Positions 1 to 12,021 of a stretch of DNA of 64,000 nt are shown one piece after another. The position numbers were made by a program, and so were the translations under genes. Numbering within the stretch: the stretch's first letter is position 1; each line of letters begins with the position of its first letter. The notes below the pieces were generated by a model, which saw only the letters and a program-made list of their open reading frames with translations, ran no database searches and was not told the DNA's origin. The DNA is from Lobosporangium transversale (Eukaryota > Mortierellomycota > Mortierellomycetes > Mortierellales > Mortierellaceae): positions 1 to 64,000 of the forward strand of contig NW_019029064.1 in the NCBI RefSeq assembly GCF_002105155.1, read 5' to 3'.

Positions 1-3000
1 GCCAAAGGTGAGTTGAGGATGTACTTTCAAACCTTTTGAGATCGATATTCATCTTCAGCCCTTATTTTTATTTTTCTGTCGTCGCCTGACTAATCTGGTG
101 CTGCGTTTTCTAGGCGATCATATTGGTCAAATGCTAGTGACACCACCAGCATATGGACACATGACGCACATGCTCAAGTCATTAGCGGGAGGCAAAATTA
201 TTTTGGCGCTAGAAGGCGGATACAATTTGGACTCCATTGCTGTATCAGGATTAGCATGTGCGAAAGCCTTATTAAATGACCCAATTGAGCCTCTAGATCC
301 AATCATCCCAAATGCAATGTGCGTTCAGACAATTCAAGATGTTATAGAAGTCCAGTCCCGATATTGGAAGAGCCTTCCTCAGACTTTTATTGACCCTATT
401 GAAGGTACCTTAAATATCGTATATCCTTGACAACACAAGACACCTAATATTAAGGAAGCCAGGTGCAAAGTGAAGTCAGGAGTCTTTAGAATAACCCAAA
501 GAAATACATACAACTATATATAAATGCCATGTTTATTACACTTTAGATTCTGCGGGAGTTAGATCCATAGTTGGAATGAACAAGATTCTCGATATATACA
601 GGAAACGCTGTCTTAGGGAGCGACACGATATGATTCCAATGCCAAGGATCGAAGGCGACCAGGAGAATGCATTCCTAGACAACGTTTATTGCACGTACGT
701 TTTGGCCCTTAACGGCATTTTATTTGCTACCAATTCAAATATCTGAATTCTAACGGAAACATTCTTTACTGCTAATCTATTACCTTGTGATACTAGGCGG
801 CGCACATATAACGCGAAGCCTCTGTATATATTCGTCCATGATTTGTAAGTCATGATATCAGTCTGCATAGTGTTCTTTTGTGTTCTTGACGACTCTTCTA
901 GACTTGCAAAATTAATCATCGCATGGCACCATTATAAACTCCCTTCCTTCAGCGGCGAGTTTTCTGCAAAGACGCTGGCACATAATAATATCGTTCGAAC
1001 AGACAAGTCTCTCCTGGTAGATCCTGTAACTGACTATGTGAGACGGATAATCGATTCAGGAAATGAGCTTATCGATGTCGTCTTACCATACCAACCAACC
1101 TCTGATGAAGAGAAAGTGGCGTTGAAAGACAAACTATCATCCATTCTTTCAGAGATCTGGGATAGCTACGTCTCTGCTACAGGCTATACGGGCAGAAGGA
1201 TAATATTACTGGCTGCTGGATTCGGCTGTTATGGTATGGTGGCTTTCATGAATGAACGACAGAAGGAGATTATCAAATATGTAAGTTGTGTAACCATGGT
1301 GCCCGGCGATGACAGCCTACCGATGGTGACCAAGAAGCTGGGCTCTTGGTATGTTGAAAATTCATTTGTATTTTTGACAGATGACCATCCGGTCTGGGAG
1401 AGAACGCAAAAGCCCAACAGCAGAAATGGCAATCTGATCCGTTCAGGTATGGATATTGTCTTATCAATCAAGTCCCCATATCCACAATATTAAAATCGTA
1501 CCAATAGACTGATCCGTCTATTATCTGGGATCCTTTTAGAGCAAAGTACAAGTAAACTGTCCGTATTGCTCCATCATCTGCAAGGGAAAATTTTTAAAGA
1601 CATTGAGAACCGACTTGACAATTTACCAGCGGTTTCAGGAGACGACTCAGATTTGGATATAAAAAAAGATCCAGAACCCATGGAGACAGACCCAGCTCCA
1701 ACCCTCGTTCAAAATGATGACCTATCAACCAATTCACAAAACGAGGAAATCAAAATGACTATCACTCCACCCAAGGAAGAACTACAATCAAATACTAGCC
1801 CGCAAAACCGACTGCAGCCTCCCTCTCCTATTTCTTCGCCGTTGACACCAGTAAAAGTTGAAGTCGCACGGTCACAGCCACCCCACCCACTATCCTCACT
1901 TCCAGGATCGCCACATCTCAATGGCATGAGTACCCCGCGTCCCCATGCACAGCCTCTTGTGGACCGCTCGTCGGTAGTAAGCCAACAGCACCGAAGCCAA
2001 CCATACCCATCTCCAAATGGACGTTCTCAAAATGGTCCCGTATCGATGACGCAACCTGGATCATCAAGGTCCTTTGCGGCAAGTGGTAGTCCTCAGTTAC
2101 GGGCATCGAATCCAAAACCGATGATGGAACTGCAGGAGATGAAACCACGTCCCATGGTGAGCACGCAGCAACAATACCAACAGCAGCAGTATATAGATGA
2201 ACAACGGCACATCGAATCGCAGCGTCAACAGCAGTATCGGCAGCAGCAGCCAGATCAGGATACGCATCCGCTACATCATCGTCATCAGCATAGCCGGTCC
2301 GAGAATCACCCATATTCTGAGCAAGCTACCAACAAGAAAGTGCCACGGTCGGCGGGGCCTGGAGAGTATTACCCTACACCATCCACAGCGAATGGTAGTG
2401 CAGCGGTGTCTCCCTCGACAATGACGCCGCCCCATACATATTCCTCAAACGGTAGCCCTCATGCTCCTCATTCCTCTTTGAAATCCAACCCGCAGCAACG
2501 ATCACCCCAGCACCAACACTACTCAACGGGGTACGGACCGCAGAGTAATGGCGGTTATAGGTCTGGTCCTCCACCTTCAACATCAGCCTCTAATCAGCCA
2601 TACGAATCAATGCATTATCAACGTGGATCATATTCGTCGCAAGGGCCACCACCAGTCAACAATGGACAGCATCAAGCGCCACATCTGAGCCCAAACTATA
2701 GATACTCTGGACGGTCTCAACAACATCAACAGCAACAGCAGCAACAACATCATATGAATTCGCCTAATCGTATGAAGCGTTCTGAAATCGAGTCTGATCC
2801 ATATGGTAGCCACTTTGCACAGCCGCAGCCGCAGTCACAATCACAGTTCCCACAACCAAGGCAACAGCACCCAGAGATGGATAGACATGTGGAGGCAGAG
2901 AGGCAGCGTTGGGAGATGGAGCAGATACGGCAACAAAAGGTTATGCAACATGGAGACCGTGGGTATGACGTGCACGGCCCACCACCACCAATTTATACCC

Positions 3001-3152
3001 AACAGCAACAGCAACAGCAACAGCATCGTCATTACCAAAATCCACAACAGCATTCACATTCGCACGTACAACATCACTACGAGCCTATACAGCACGAGCG
3101 CCAGCATTCTACTATGGTGAAACAATCACATCATCTGCAGCACCCACATTAA
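1..3152 (+). CDS. HDA1: Class II histone deacetylase (Hda1/Clr3 type), 3' part, with Arb2 domain and Gln-rich tail
   Basis: Six exons: <1-7, 114-404, 547-694, 797-844, 902-1446, 1540-3152; all phases agree and the 5' end lies outside the window. The protein removes acetyl groups from histone tails in the nucleus as part of an Hda1/SHREC-like silencing complex. The second exon carries the end of the deacetylase domain, including [13 protein letters not shown] and LEGGYN, whose Tyr is the catalytic Tyr of the family. Exons 3-5 encode an Arb2-like domain (PLYIFVHD, then [13 protein letters not shown]), a fusion normal for fungal Hda1. The last exon is unusual: 538 codons, almost all low-complexity Gln/Pro/Ser/His with several Gln runs, ending at TAA 3150-3152. 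A T-tract of about 22 follows. Family identity is firm; the exact splice at 547 rests on frame continuity only. Confidence 0.9.
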
Positions 3153-4983
3153 GCCCTCCCTCTCCCCTTTTTTTTTTTTTTTTTTTTTTTTTGTTCTTTG
3201 AAGGTATTAGTACTTAAATTGATGATGAGAGAAGAGGTCGATGCCATTCATAATCTCTGTTTTTGGTCTATTTTGTTATGCTGTATTTGTAAGGAGTGTA
3301 GATTTGCTTTTTTTTTTAAAATCTTTTCCTTACCTTTGTCTAATAACGTGCACAACCCATTTTTTCCTCCTGTTGCTTTAATATCATGTCTGCGCCTGTT
3401 TTTCCAAATAAACTTTAAAAAAAATACCTTATTGACCATCTTTGCTGTGGTTATTCTTTGTGCATACCATGTAGATGTAGTCCGGTGCTTGTGCTCCCCA
3501 CCTGGAGCCTGACGAACTCTAGAACAACTCATCTTGAAAGATCATCATCCTATGAGCTTTAACACTGTTATCTCTTTTTTTTTTAGATTTAGGAAATAAT
3601 TTGAATAGTAGATACGTAGCGCGTAAGGGCCGAGTACTAGGTGCGCACTACTAGGCAGCCCCATTTGCGCTACGTATAGGGATTCAGGAAAGAGAGGAAA
3701 GCAAGTTCTTTTATGCATTTGTCAGGGTCTTGTGGCTCGTTTTCCTTTTCCCTTTTTCATTTTGAACCTGTGGGGACAATTTTTTTTTTGGATGAACATT
3801 GGGAACAAATTCGAAATGCAGTCATGTATTGTCCTCTTTACAGAGATGGTCTGTGCCCCTTGTTGACAAAGTTTTTTCGTTTGTAAGATGAGCAATGGTT
3901 GCTTGTACCACTATGTTGAATACAGTGCTCATTTGTGAAAGTAGAGACATGAGGGGATTGATTGAGGTTGGAGCCATTATGGGGACCGAGATCCAGAATT
4001 AATGTCATGGTAGGGATTTTGATGAGAACTGTTGGTTTCAAAGGTGTTTTTGACATGATCCTACTCTTAACTGCTGAACATTTGGACTCAAAACACAATC
4101 GTTTACTGGCTACGCCTGAAGCTTTCGTTATTTGAATAAACCTTGGAAGCATATTTCATGATGTTCTTGCCACTGGAACATGCGATTCGTTTGGATACAG
4201 TTTTGAATGAATTGGATTCATGCACCACGATATCACAAATGATCAATGGGGAGGAGGCCAATAAGGTTTCGGTGTATATGATGTAGAATCCGCGGGTTAA
4301 ATGACACTATCTTCGATTTAGAATCACTGCATCGAATAGAGCTATTATTTCTTTGCTAAAGGCCAACTTGGTCTCATGTTGTACAATGAGCTTCTTACTG
4401 CGGACCAAGGGCTAACAGATATGGGTTTGGAGAAGGAAAGGAAAAGTAAAGTGGAGTAGGTGAAGATGGCTATCAAAGAGTATTTTCTCGTCAGTACTGT
4501 CGACCCGATGAGCATTGTCATCAACATTACCACACTAACAGCCGTGCCCACGTGATCATAGTATTCATCCTACTAAATCCTATTGGGCGATTATGAAGTG
4601 GAGGCAATGGCATCGACGCCAGTGTAAGCCCTCTTACCATAATCAGAATAAAGTTGATCCTCGACCGACTATCCAACATGCTCTCCACAAGGTGGAACAC
4701 AATAAATAGAGATTAATCGATGCAGAAGCTCAGGACCCTCGCCGAAAAAAAAGAAAAGTGTGTTAGCGAATAGGAGGAATGAGGACAACCAAGTGTTAAA
4801 AAATAAAGAGCTGGTGGAAGAAAATGGTGAAGAAAAAGAAAGGAAAGGAACGGGCTCTTCAAACAGGTCAATCCTTGTCAAATAAAAAATAAAAAAATAG
4901 GCGACAATTTTCCGTCTATCTAGTCACTTTGCTTCTTAGAATGAGGGTCCTTGTCATTTTTGTTTTTTATTTCTTATTCTCCC
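3153..4983. other. Intergenic: T-tracts and a 66-bp near-palindrome
   Basis: No coding exon is convincing here. The stretch holds a T-tract at about 3170-3192, shorter T-runs, and an inverted repeat at 3612-3677 listed separately. Just upstream of the next gene the sequence is purine-rich on the + strand. Several open frames of 70-105 codons occur on both strands but lack recognisable domains. Confidence 0.6.
3612..3677. repeat. 66-bp near-palindrome
   Basis: Perfect 11-bp arms ATACGTAGCGC (3612-3622) and GCGCTACGTAT (3667-3677) enclose an interior that is itself imperfectly palindromic around GTGCGCAC (3641-3648). It could be a miniature fold-back element or an extruding cruciform. No other copy was noticed in the window. 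Confidence 0.7.
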
Positions 4984-6789
4984 ATGCCTCAGCAGGCATC
5001 ATCCACTTCTCCTGCCCCTGCATCTTCTGATCCACAGAATCCGCTCGAGATCCACGAGATCATTGCTCTGGTCGGACAATTTGTTGAACTTTGGTCCCCT
5101 TGCTCATCTTCGTCCTCTATCTTTGGAAATAATACCCACTATGAGTTCAACCCAAAACAACTGTTATCTCATAGCACTGTGTCCAAAACGTGGCGTGCTG
5201 GACTGTTGCCTGTCTTATGGCAGATCTACGACGGCAACTGTATGATCAAGATACCCAACCATATCATCTCCCGGAATAGTCATCTCTTTCGCATCATTAT
5301 CGATTGTAGACACCATGGACCCTTTGATTGCACAGCACTGCATGAACTTAGCACTACTTTCAGCAATGTATTCACTCACAACCTCATCCGCTATGCACAC
5401 CAGCCGCTTACAATATCAAAATTGCATTGGAAAGGAACGGAATACCAGCGGACGAGCCCAGCCATGTTAGATCTTTCGGAAAGCGAACCGGAACTAGACA
5501 GTAAAACTCACAGCAACTGGGGAAGGCGTCGGACCATGCAACTCTCAGACATGCCGACATTAATCTCACACCTCACCTTGTCTTACTGGTCTATTCCAGG
5601 AGCTGCTCCATTTGTTCATTTTCTGAACAAGTTTTCAAACTTGTCGACACTTGTGTTGGATAATGTCGTCGATGCACGCTCTACCAATACCCCTTCTTAC
5701 AAGCTCGAGCCTACCACTTCTACTACTGTCAATTCAAGTCTTGGAGCAACGACTCTGGACCCTAACCGATCTCAATCACCATCAGGACTATCACTATTAC
5801 CTTTATCATCATTTCCAATAGTACCGCCATCTGTTCACCTCTCTACGGTTTTTATTTTGTATATTACTTCAGCAAGAGATCTTAGACTATCATACATGCC
5901 AATTATTGAAAGTTGTCCAAATCTTGAAGAGTTACACATTTTTAACTTCCGAATACCTTTATGTGTACAAGAGGATAAAACGACAGCAACAATAATTCCT
6001 AGTTGTCCCAGGCTTCAGATAATGGAATTGGATGTGAATCATTATAAGGATCAGAGTGAGAAAACAAGGGTTTCGGATGCAGTCGAGGACGGTGATGTGG
6101 CTCACTTCATCCAAACTATCCTGACAGGTGGAAGAGGAGGCGGAAGGGACGCGAGCAGGGCACTCATCTCTTTTCGAGCAAGGCTCACAAGCTTTGGTGA
6201 ACTGTGTGGACAGGTTTTGGCGGACCAGATTGAGTCATTAGAAATCTTTGAATTGAGAATGCAACGAAGATATTATAAACCGGCAGCAGCAAGAGTTGAC
6301 AGTAATCCGTGTCAAGATCCCAAGAGACTAGAACTGGAGCGGGAAATAGAGCGCCAATTACAACTAGAATTAAAGCGGGAACAAGAAAGGTATGAATATC
6401 AACAAGCGCTCATCGGAATTCAGATGGTCTTGTCAAGCCAGAAAGGATTAAGGAATATTCACTTGGGGCTCTATGAAGACACGGAGCAATCATCAACAGA
6501 TGATTGTAATGATATATTATTATTTAAAGGACAGTGGGCGTGTCTAGAAACTCTAGAGGAACTCTATCTATCGAATCTGGGGTCTCAAAGTGTACAGGAA
6601 CGTGTGATTGGTGACATTGAGGGTACAGAGGAGGATGGCACATTGTGGATATGGCGCTGTTCAACGAAGCTACGACTCGAACCCGCCCTAGAAGAGCATA
6701 TTGCTTCCATAGTCAGGCACATGCCAAGACTTCGTCGAATGTCATTGAATAGAGTTGTCTTTTTTAAGCTGAGAGGAAGCCGAGTTTGA
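4984..6789 (+). CDS. F-box-like / leucine-rich protein, 601 aa
   Basis: Single-exon frame; the ATG at 4984 (MPQQASSTSP) is chosen over the upstream TTG at 4951. The N-terminal part (about residues 19-75) has the F-box-like pattern common in Mortierella-type fungal families: HEIIALVGQFVELW, then LSHSTVSKTWRAGLLPVLW. Later come irregular leucine-rich segments such as MPIIESCPNLEELHIFNF and HMPRLRRMSLNRVVF. F-box proteins are substrate receptors of SCF ubiquitin ligases, binding Skp1 through the F-box; the substrate here is unknown. An Arg/Glu/Gln-rich helical stretch (about residues 440-480) interrupts the repeats. Assignment rests on pattern, so the F-box may be divergent. It faces the convergent gene at 7437-8612. 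Confidence 0.7.
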   Translation: MPQQASSTSPAPASSDPQNPLEIHEIIALVGQFVELWSPCSSSSSIFGNNTHYEFNPKQLLSHSTVSKTWRAGLLPVLWQIYDGNCMIKIPNHIISRNSHLFRIIIDCRHHGPFDCTALHELSTTFSNVFTHNLIRYAHQPLTISKLHWKGTEYQRTSPAMLDLSESEPELDSKTHSNWGRRRTMQLSDMPTLISHLTLSYWSIPGAAPFVHFLNKFSNLSTLVLDNVVDARSTNTPSYKLEPTTSTTVNSSLGATTLDPNRSQSPSGLSLLPLSSFPIVPPSVHLSTVFILYITSARDLRLSYMPIIESCPNLEELHIFNFRIPLCVQEDKTTATIIPSCPRLQIMELDVNHYKDQSEKTRVSDAVEDGDVAHFIQTILTGGRGGGRDASRALISFRARLTSFGELCGQVLADQIESLEIFELRMQRRYYKPAAARVDSNPCQDPKRLELEREIERQLQLELKREQERYEYQQALIGIQMVLSSQKGLRNIHLGLYEDTEQSSTDDCNDILLFKGQWACLETLEELYLSNLGSQSVQERVIGDIEGTEEDGTLWIWRCSTKLRLEPALEEHIASIVRHMPRLRRMSLNRVVFFKLRGSRV

Positions 6790-7436
6790 GAATAGCAACA
6801 GAGTATTCTCTTGTTCATTTCTATAATACATGTTCCGCCTTAATTAAACTATGCAGGTTTAGTTATTTTCAATACCATTGTTAAAGCTCCCGCTCTTGTT
6901 TTTATTGTTGCCAGACCACTCGGCTTCCTGAGGGTAATGGAAAAACCATGCTCTAGCAATGGTAATCAGGCGGTTTGAGGGCGATATGTTGTATCATATA
7001 AAAAGGAACCTTGTTCTGCTCCAGGTAGAAGCTAATTTTGGAGGAAGGAATATCCAGTTATAATTAGGGATCTATCATCCTCAGGAAAATACAAGAATAG
7101 CTGGCTACGGCGTTCCAAAAAGCTATCAAAGAGATCTCCAATACTGTCTCTAGTAATAATCACATCGGCAGAAGGCTGTCAAAATACTTCGAGAGATTGC
7201 AAGCATGGACGAGATGTTGAAGAAAAACTACGAAAGAAGAATAAAGTCTTTTATTACTTTTTTATACAAATATATTTGTAGTCAGGATGTGAAACTGCTG
7301 ATTCTCCATTTTAATAATGCGCATGCAATCTGCGCTTTTTTTTATTGTATTTTGTGTGATCTATAGTAAACTTATGCTGTTATTATATTTCTATGAAAGT
7401 CGTGCTGTAATATATCCATTTACGCTGGAGTGAGCT
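6790..7436. other. Convergent intergenic spacer
   Basis: AT-rich spacer between the 3' ends of two convergent genes. I see no coding exon, RNA gene or terminal repeat in it. Confidence 0.5.
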
Positions 7437-8612
7437 CTATTCCTCCTTCTTCCCTTGTCTACTTTTATCCAATAACTTTTCCTTCACAAACTTATCAGCC
7501 TCTTGGAACCTGGCTCGCTTGATTTCCCGTGACATCTGGGGAGCCTCCTTAAACGCCTCACAGATGGCTGCGACCTCTGCATCCGTGAGAAAGCCCTCTA
7601 AGGCTACATGATCCGTGACCGACATGGGGTCATCCGACTTGGCTGTCGTCGTGTTGTGCAGTGCTTTCGCCTGGGCTGCTCCCGTCAATCCCGCTGTCAC
7701 TGTGGATGAATCCTTGAAGTTGTTTAATGTGGGGGTTACTTCTCCAGAAGACTCGGCGATGACTGGTGCATTAGGATCTTGTTGGGTGGGCTTGTGGCGT
7801 GCATGTCTTTTCCTTGAGAGTTGATTTGATCCCCAGAAGAAGACAGCAAACTCGGGGTCGTGCGCCAGTCCCAAATTAAGGATATCACTCGGTTGGAATT
7901 CTATTGTTCCAGCCTTGATCAGCGAGTCTAAATGCTTTGCACCATTGTATGCTTGAGAGTAAGATTCAGATAAATAAACTTTAGCGGCTCTGCTGCGTAT
8001 GAAGCAGTAGTTTAAGATGACTGCCGATTTCTAACATTATTGCTGCATGTACCTTTCCAATGACTCCAGAGTCGGAACGCATTATAGAAAAATGGAATAT
8101 TAGGTATCAGAGGCACGATAGTGAAGAGAGATGTAACAGGTACGCATAAAGCCGAGTAGATCATATATTTGCGGTGGTACGGTATCCTTTGCTCAATAAG
8201 ATCCTTGAATTCAGCACGCACATGATTCTCTGAAACCTTAGATGGATACATGAAAGGGATCTAAATATGGTCCATTAAAAAAAAAAAAAAAAAGGTGAAA
8301 AATAATTCTCTCTTCTAAAAAAAAACAAAGACGATGACATAATCTGTATACCATGGTTGTAGCGGTTACGTCCTCTTTTGCTGGAATTTCTTTGAAAAAT
8401 GTTTCCTTATGCTCGATCCTCTCAAGCATTCGAGATCCAGTGACATAGAGCTTAATCTTCATGCTACCCGGCTCTGATTTTCCAAGATTCTCCCACTTCT
8501 TGCTTGCCCATGTTGTGGCACGGTTAAGATACGAGGAGGAGGACGGTGCTATAGTCGAGTGACAATGTAATGCTTTGACGTTGCGTGATAGCGGGATCAG
8601 ATATATCCTCAT
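7437..8612 (-). CDS. Mitochondrial K+/H+ exchange-related protein, 339 aa
   Basis: Three exons on the minus strand: 8612-8352, 8260-8053, 7987-7437, with donors GTATAC and GTACAT and consistent phases (0, then 1). The spliced protein starts MRIYLIPLSRNVKALHCHS, continues WASKKWENLGKSEPGSMKIK and has a hydrophobic segment ending PLIPNIPFFYNAFRLWSHWK. This arrangement (MRV/IF-L-P-I start, VPLIPNIPFFY..FR.WSHW core) is what I recall for the fungal Mit_KHE1 family (yeast YDL183C), implicated in mitochondrial inner-membrane K+/H+ exchange. The C-terminal about 110 residues are charged and probably matrix-facing. It is divergently arranged with the gene at 8884, separated by 271 bp. Assignment comes from memory of family conservation. 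Confidence 0.75.
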
Positions 8613-8883
8613 CGTAAGGGGAAAGAAGGGCAAGGGGAGGGAAGCAAAAGAGCAAGTATGTGTGTTCCTGGTACAGTAATGAAGGAATGTGTACAAATGT
8701 CAATGAACAGAAAAGAAAGAAAGAATATAAAATGGCCCACAGACAAAATTGCCGTCATCGGTCCCTTTTTGCCTTTTGCAGACCTTTTCCAAAAGTCTGA
8801 GCGTAATGCAGTCACACAAGTATGTTTGCTCAAGAATGCTTGCCTCTGTCCTTCTCGATTTGTCTTTTTTACCCCCTGATGTC
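8613..8883. promoter_or_regulatory. Shared divergent promoter region
   Basis: These 271 bp separate the start codons of the divergent genes at 8612 (-) and 8884 (+), so they must hold both promoters. No specific factor site is claimed. If the + gene starts at the in-frame ATG 8806 instead, the spacer is shorter. Confidence 0.5.
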
Positions 8884-11233
8884 ATGTCGGCAAGAACGGT
8901 CGAAAAAGCAGTAACTGATTCCACCAGACCAACTTCAAAAGTACTAGAGGCTAGGAAACGTCGCAAGGAATCACCACCCGCCATTGCGAACTCTTATTCG
9001 CCATCGACAAAGCGGCAACGCCAAAGCAATGTACTAGAAAGCTCGGATTCTGAACTAAGTTATCACACGGACATTAGTGATAGTGATTCTGATAGTGAAG
9101 ATGGGGGTCAGAACCAAGGGGAGACAACAGAAAAAGATAAAAGGGCACAAACGACATCCGTGGGAACGAACCCTAAACCTATGCGAAAGCCTCGGTCCAA
9201 ACGTGGCAAGTACAAACCTCGGCGTGCAAAGGGATGGGAATCATACTTTAAAAGCCGACAACCTACTGTCTCGCAAGATGGGTGTGTGGTTGTTGATCAT
9301 AAACTTGAAGACACTAGAACAATTCCAACAGCGCACAGGTGGTGCAGAATCCTGCGAAAGAATACTCGTTCAACGAGTGTACAAGCCCAAAGTTCTTTGA
9401 AACCCATCCGGAAAGATTCTCGTAGAAAGGCAGGTGAAGGGGAAGGCCTTGATGAGGATGATGATAGTGACGATGACAATGATAATTATGGTGAAGATGA
9501 AGATGACGACGAAGAAGTTTATGATAGCAGCGATTATAGTGAGTTCGATGAGGACAACGAAGAGGTTGACAAGAATAGAAGGAAGCACGATGGAGAGCAA
9601 GAAATCGATAGAGCTTTTATTGGAAACAAAATTAATAAGGGTTCTCTCTTGCCTAAAGCAAAGGAAGCGCTGGATAATGAGTTGAAATCAGGGGTGTGGC
9701 CAGACTGGTTGCTTGACCCCCCTCCAATGCAATACCCATATTTGCAACATGCGTTTCCTTATGACAAATACACTCCACCAAGGAACCGAGTTTCAACATC
9801 TTGGCAAGATCCACAGACGCCATTGAGCGCAGACTGGTATGGTTTACAAGGAACTATCCATGCAGAAGATATTTTTTCACGAGAGAAGCTTGACTACGCG
9901 GCAAAAGTGATCAAGAACATAGATGTTGAGAGAGCGAGCCTCCGAATGGAGATGTATTATCATAGGGTAATACAAACCTCATGTATCTATTTGAGAGCAA
10001 CATATAACTTACATGCAAATGTCTAAAGAAAGCAATTCGGCCAATATGTTTTATTTAATTTAGGGCTTCGAGCTAGCTTCGAGGAGATTACTGGACCGAG
10101 TTAGACAAAAGAATCTTGTTCAAGAGAAACCTAAGGTACCGGACGGACTACAAACTTATAGTATGAGGCCCACTGGATTGACAAACGAGTCTCAGCAACA
10201 CGAGCAATCCTTCACAGAATCCTCTCCACAACCAATCGAGACAGAGCCTCCGTCCGCAGCAACAGCACGTCCACCCACTTTGCTACCTTTATCCCAGAGG
10301 AATGGAGGCGATACTCCAGACACTACTATTTCATCCACTCCATCGACTGTTAATCCAGGCGAGAGCGAAACTAGCGCGAATGTGGCTGAGACTATTAATA
10401 CTTCTGATGAGCCTGAGCGCATGCGTGCAGATACGCAACCGAAGTTGGAAGATTACTATCAGGTTAACACTTTCCTATCGTCACTTTTCCAGCAAGGATC
10501 AGGCGAGGGATCTGATCTCCCTGTGCCGCTCAGCCCAGCTGGTTGTCGCATTCTCCAAACAATGCTGACAGGGTTAGAAAACAAAGTGATGAGGATGGGC
10601 TGCCACTCGCAACGAATGGAACTCACGAGGCGGCTTGGTCAAATTGAATTGTATTCAGCGGTAGCTGATGCCGCCAAGAAAGCTGCTGCTAAACAGGCAG
10701 GAAAGAGCCAAATGCAACAAGAGCAACAGGAGTTATTAACAGGGTCTGTTATGGAAGATGCAGAGTCCGTGGCACTGCCGCCTTTATCTGCTAAAAATTC
10801 AAAGAGGCGATACTTTAAGCGTATCTTCAATAGGCAAGACATGGATGATTACGTGGTCAAGGTTAGCAGGATGCTCTATAAAGTCGATCGGCAAAAGACC
10901 GTATCCGACCAACAAGGACTGTCGGGTTTATTGTCATCATCTGCCTCAAATCAGATGCTTGGTCCTACTTCAATGAATGAATCTGTATCAACAGAGACTG
11001 GACCAGAGAACACGTTGAGCAGAGCTGAATCAACGGCGAATGACAGCGAAGATGTTGAGACGTCGGAGATAGGAGGATTATTTACAACGAAACCATTTGT
11101 TTCTAATCCACTAAAAATTCCCACAACTATGGACCCTTTCTACCAGGCGCGTGAAGCCTTGGTTAAACAGATGGAAATACTTGCAGAGGATAATGAATCA
11201 ATCATCGATTCAGATGGCCTTGATCTCTCTTAA
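8884..11233 (+). CDS. Acidic, probably nuclear protein of unknown function, 750 aa
   Basis: Two exons, 8884-9966 and 10064-11233, joined phase 0 across GTAATA...TTTAG. I chose ATG 8884 (MSARTVEKAV); ATG 8806 is also in frame. I do not recognise the family. Visible features: an N-terminal basic cluster (KRGKYKPRRAK, nuclear-localisation-like), then about 60 residues almost wholly Asp/Glu/Ser (EDDDEEVYDSS), then a conserved-looking block WPDWLLDPPPMQYPYLQHA through EDIFSREKLDYAAKVIKN, a Ser/Thr/Pro linker, and a C-terminal helical part (PLSPAGCRILQTMLTGLENK, later YFKRIFNRQDMDDYV). The layout suggests a chromatin or transcription factor component. An RNA polymerase I factor (Rrn9-like) was considered but not supported. 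Confidence 0.8.
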
Positions 11234-11831
11234 CAGAGCATTTTAGCTGATATCGATATCCATACAGCTTTAGTACCAGTATCAACATCAGCATTAGCAA
11301 CAACCTTATCATCACCATTGTATTAATAAAGTAAAAAAAAAAAAAAAAAAAAGTAACTCGTTATATTTTTTTTGAGACATTTTTTAACTGTTTGAGGAAA
11401 ACAAATGCAAGTGAAGTGCGAATGACGATGATAATGGCGATAAGAATGAATTCCCGCCAAAAAAGAAAAGATGTTCAGTGCAAGAAAGTTTATGTCATGG
11501 TACAGCCGAAGGCTGCATAAACCGATCTTTGGCTCTGGAACAATTTTTTTTATAAAAAAATCCCGTGGCCTGTTTCAGTGGGAAGCGACTGACCTCTATA
11601 CCAACCAAGCAAGCTGAGAGAATCCAACTAAATTAGATTCGTCATCCACTTCTGTAAGCTTGAGAATAAGTGAACATGCTCCACAGCAGTGATTTTAACT
11701 TCTATAAATTGTATTATAAAATATATTTCGGTTAAGATCACTAACCCCACAGTTAGAATGCTTAGTCAATATCCTTATTTTTAATTTTTATGGTTTTTTT
11801 TATTTTTTATTTTTTATTTTTTTGGGACAAC

Positions 11832-11880
11832 TACAACGATTACAACGATTACAACGATTACAATGATTACAACGATTACA
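11832..11880. repeat. 9-bp tandem repeat TACAACGAT
   Basis: Five copies of TACAACGAT in a row, the fourth with one change (TACAATGAT), followed by a partial copy. It lies about 600 bp upstream of the HAP2 start codon. Confidence 0.9.
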
Positions 11881-11993
11881 TAGTTTTTGTTTATACGAGT
11901 CATAGAATAGTCAGTGATTAAAAATGACTATGAAATGAATTGAAACCGTGTCCATAGAACCTTATAGGGCGGTGTATTTCTCCCTTTGCTTTA

Positions 11994-12021
11994 CAACTAA
12001 CAACTAACAACTAACAACTAA
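11994..12021. repeat. 7-bp tandem repeat CAACTAA
   Basis: Four exact copies of CAACTAA, in the HAP2 upstream region. Confidence 0.9.

Noticed and set aside
1709-3120. Long frames overlapping the HDA1 tail on both strands
   Set aside because: Shadows of CAG/CAA repeats; Leu/Ser/His homopolymers in other frames.
8884-11233. Assignment as RNA polymerase I factor Rrn9
   Set aside because: I could not match the characteristic Rrn9 motif; only acidity and nuclear-type composition agree.
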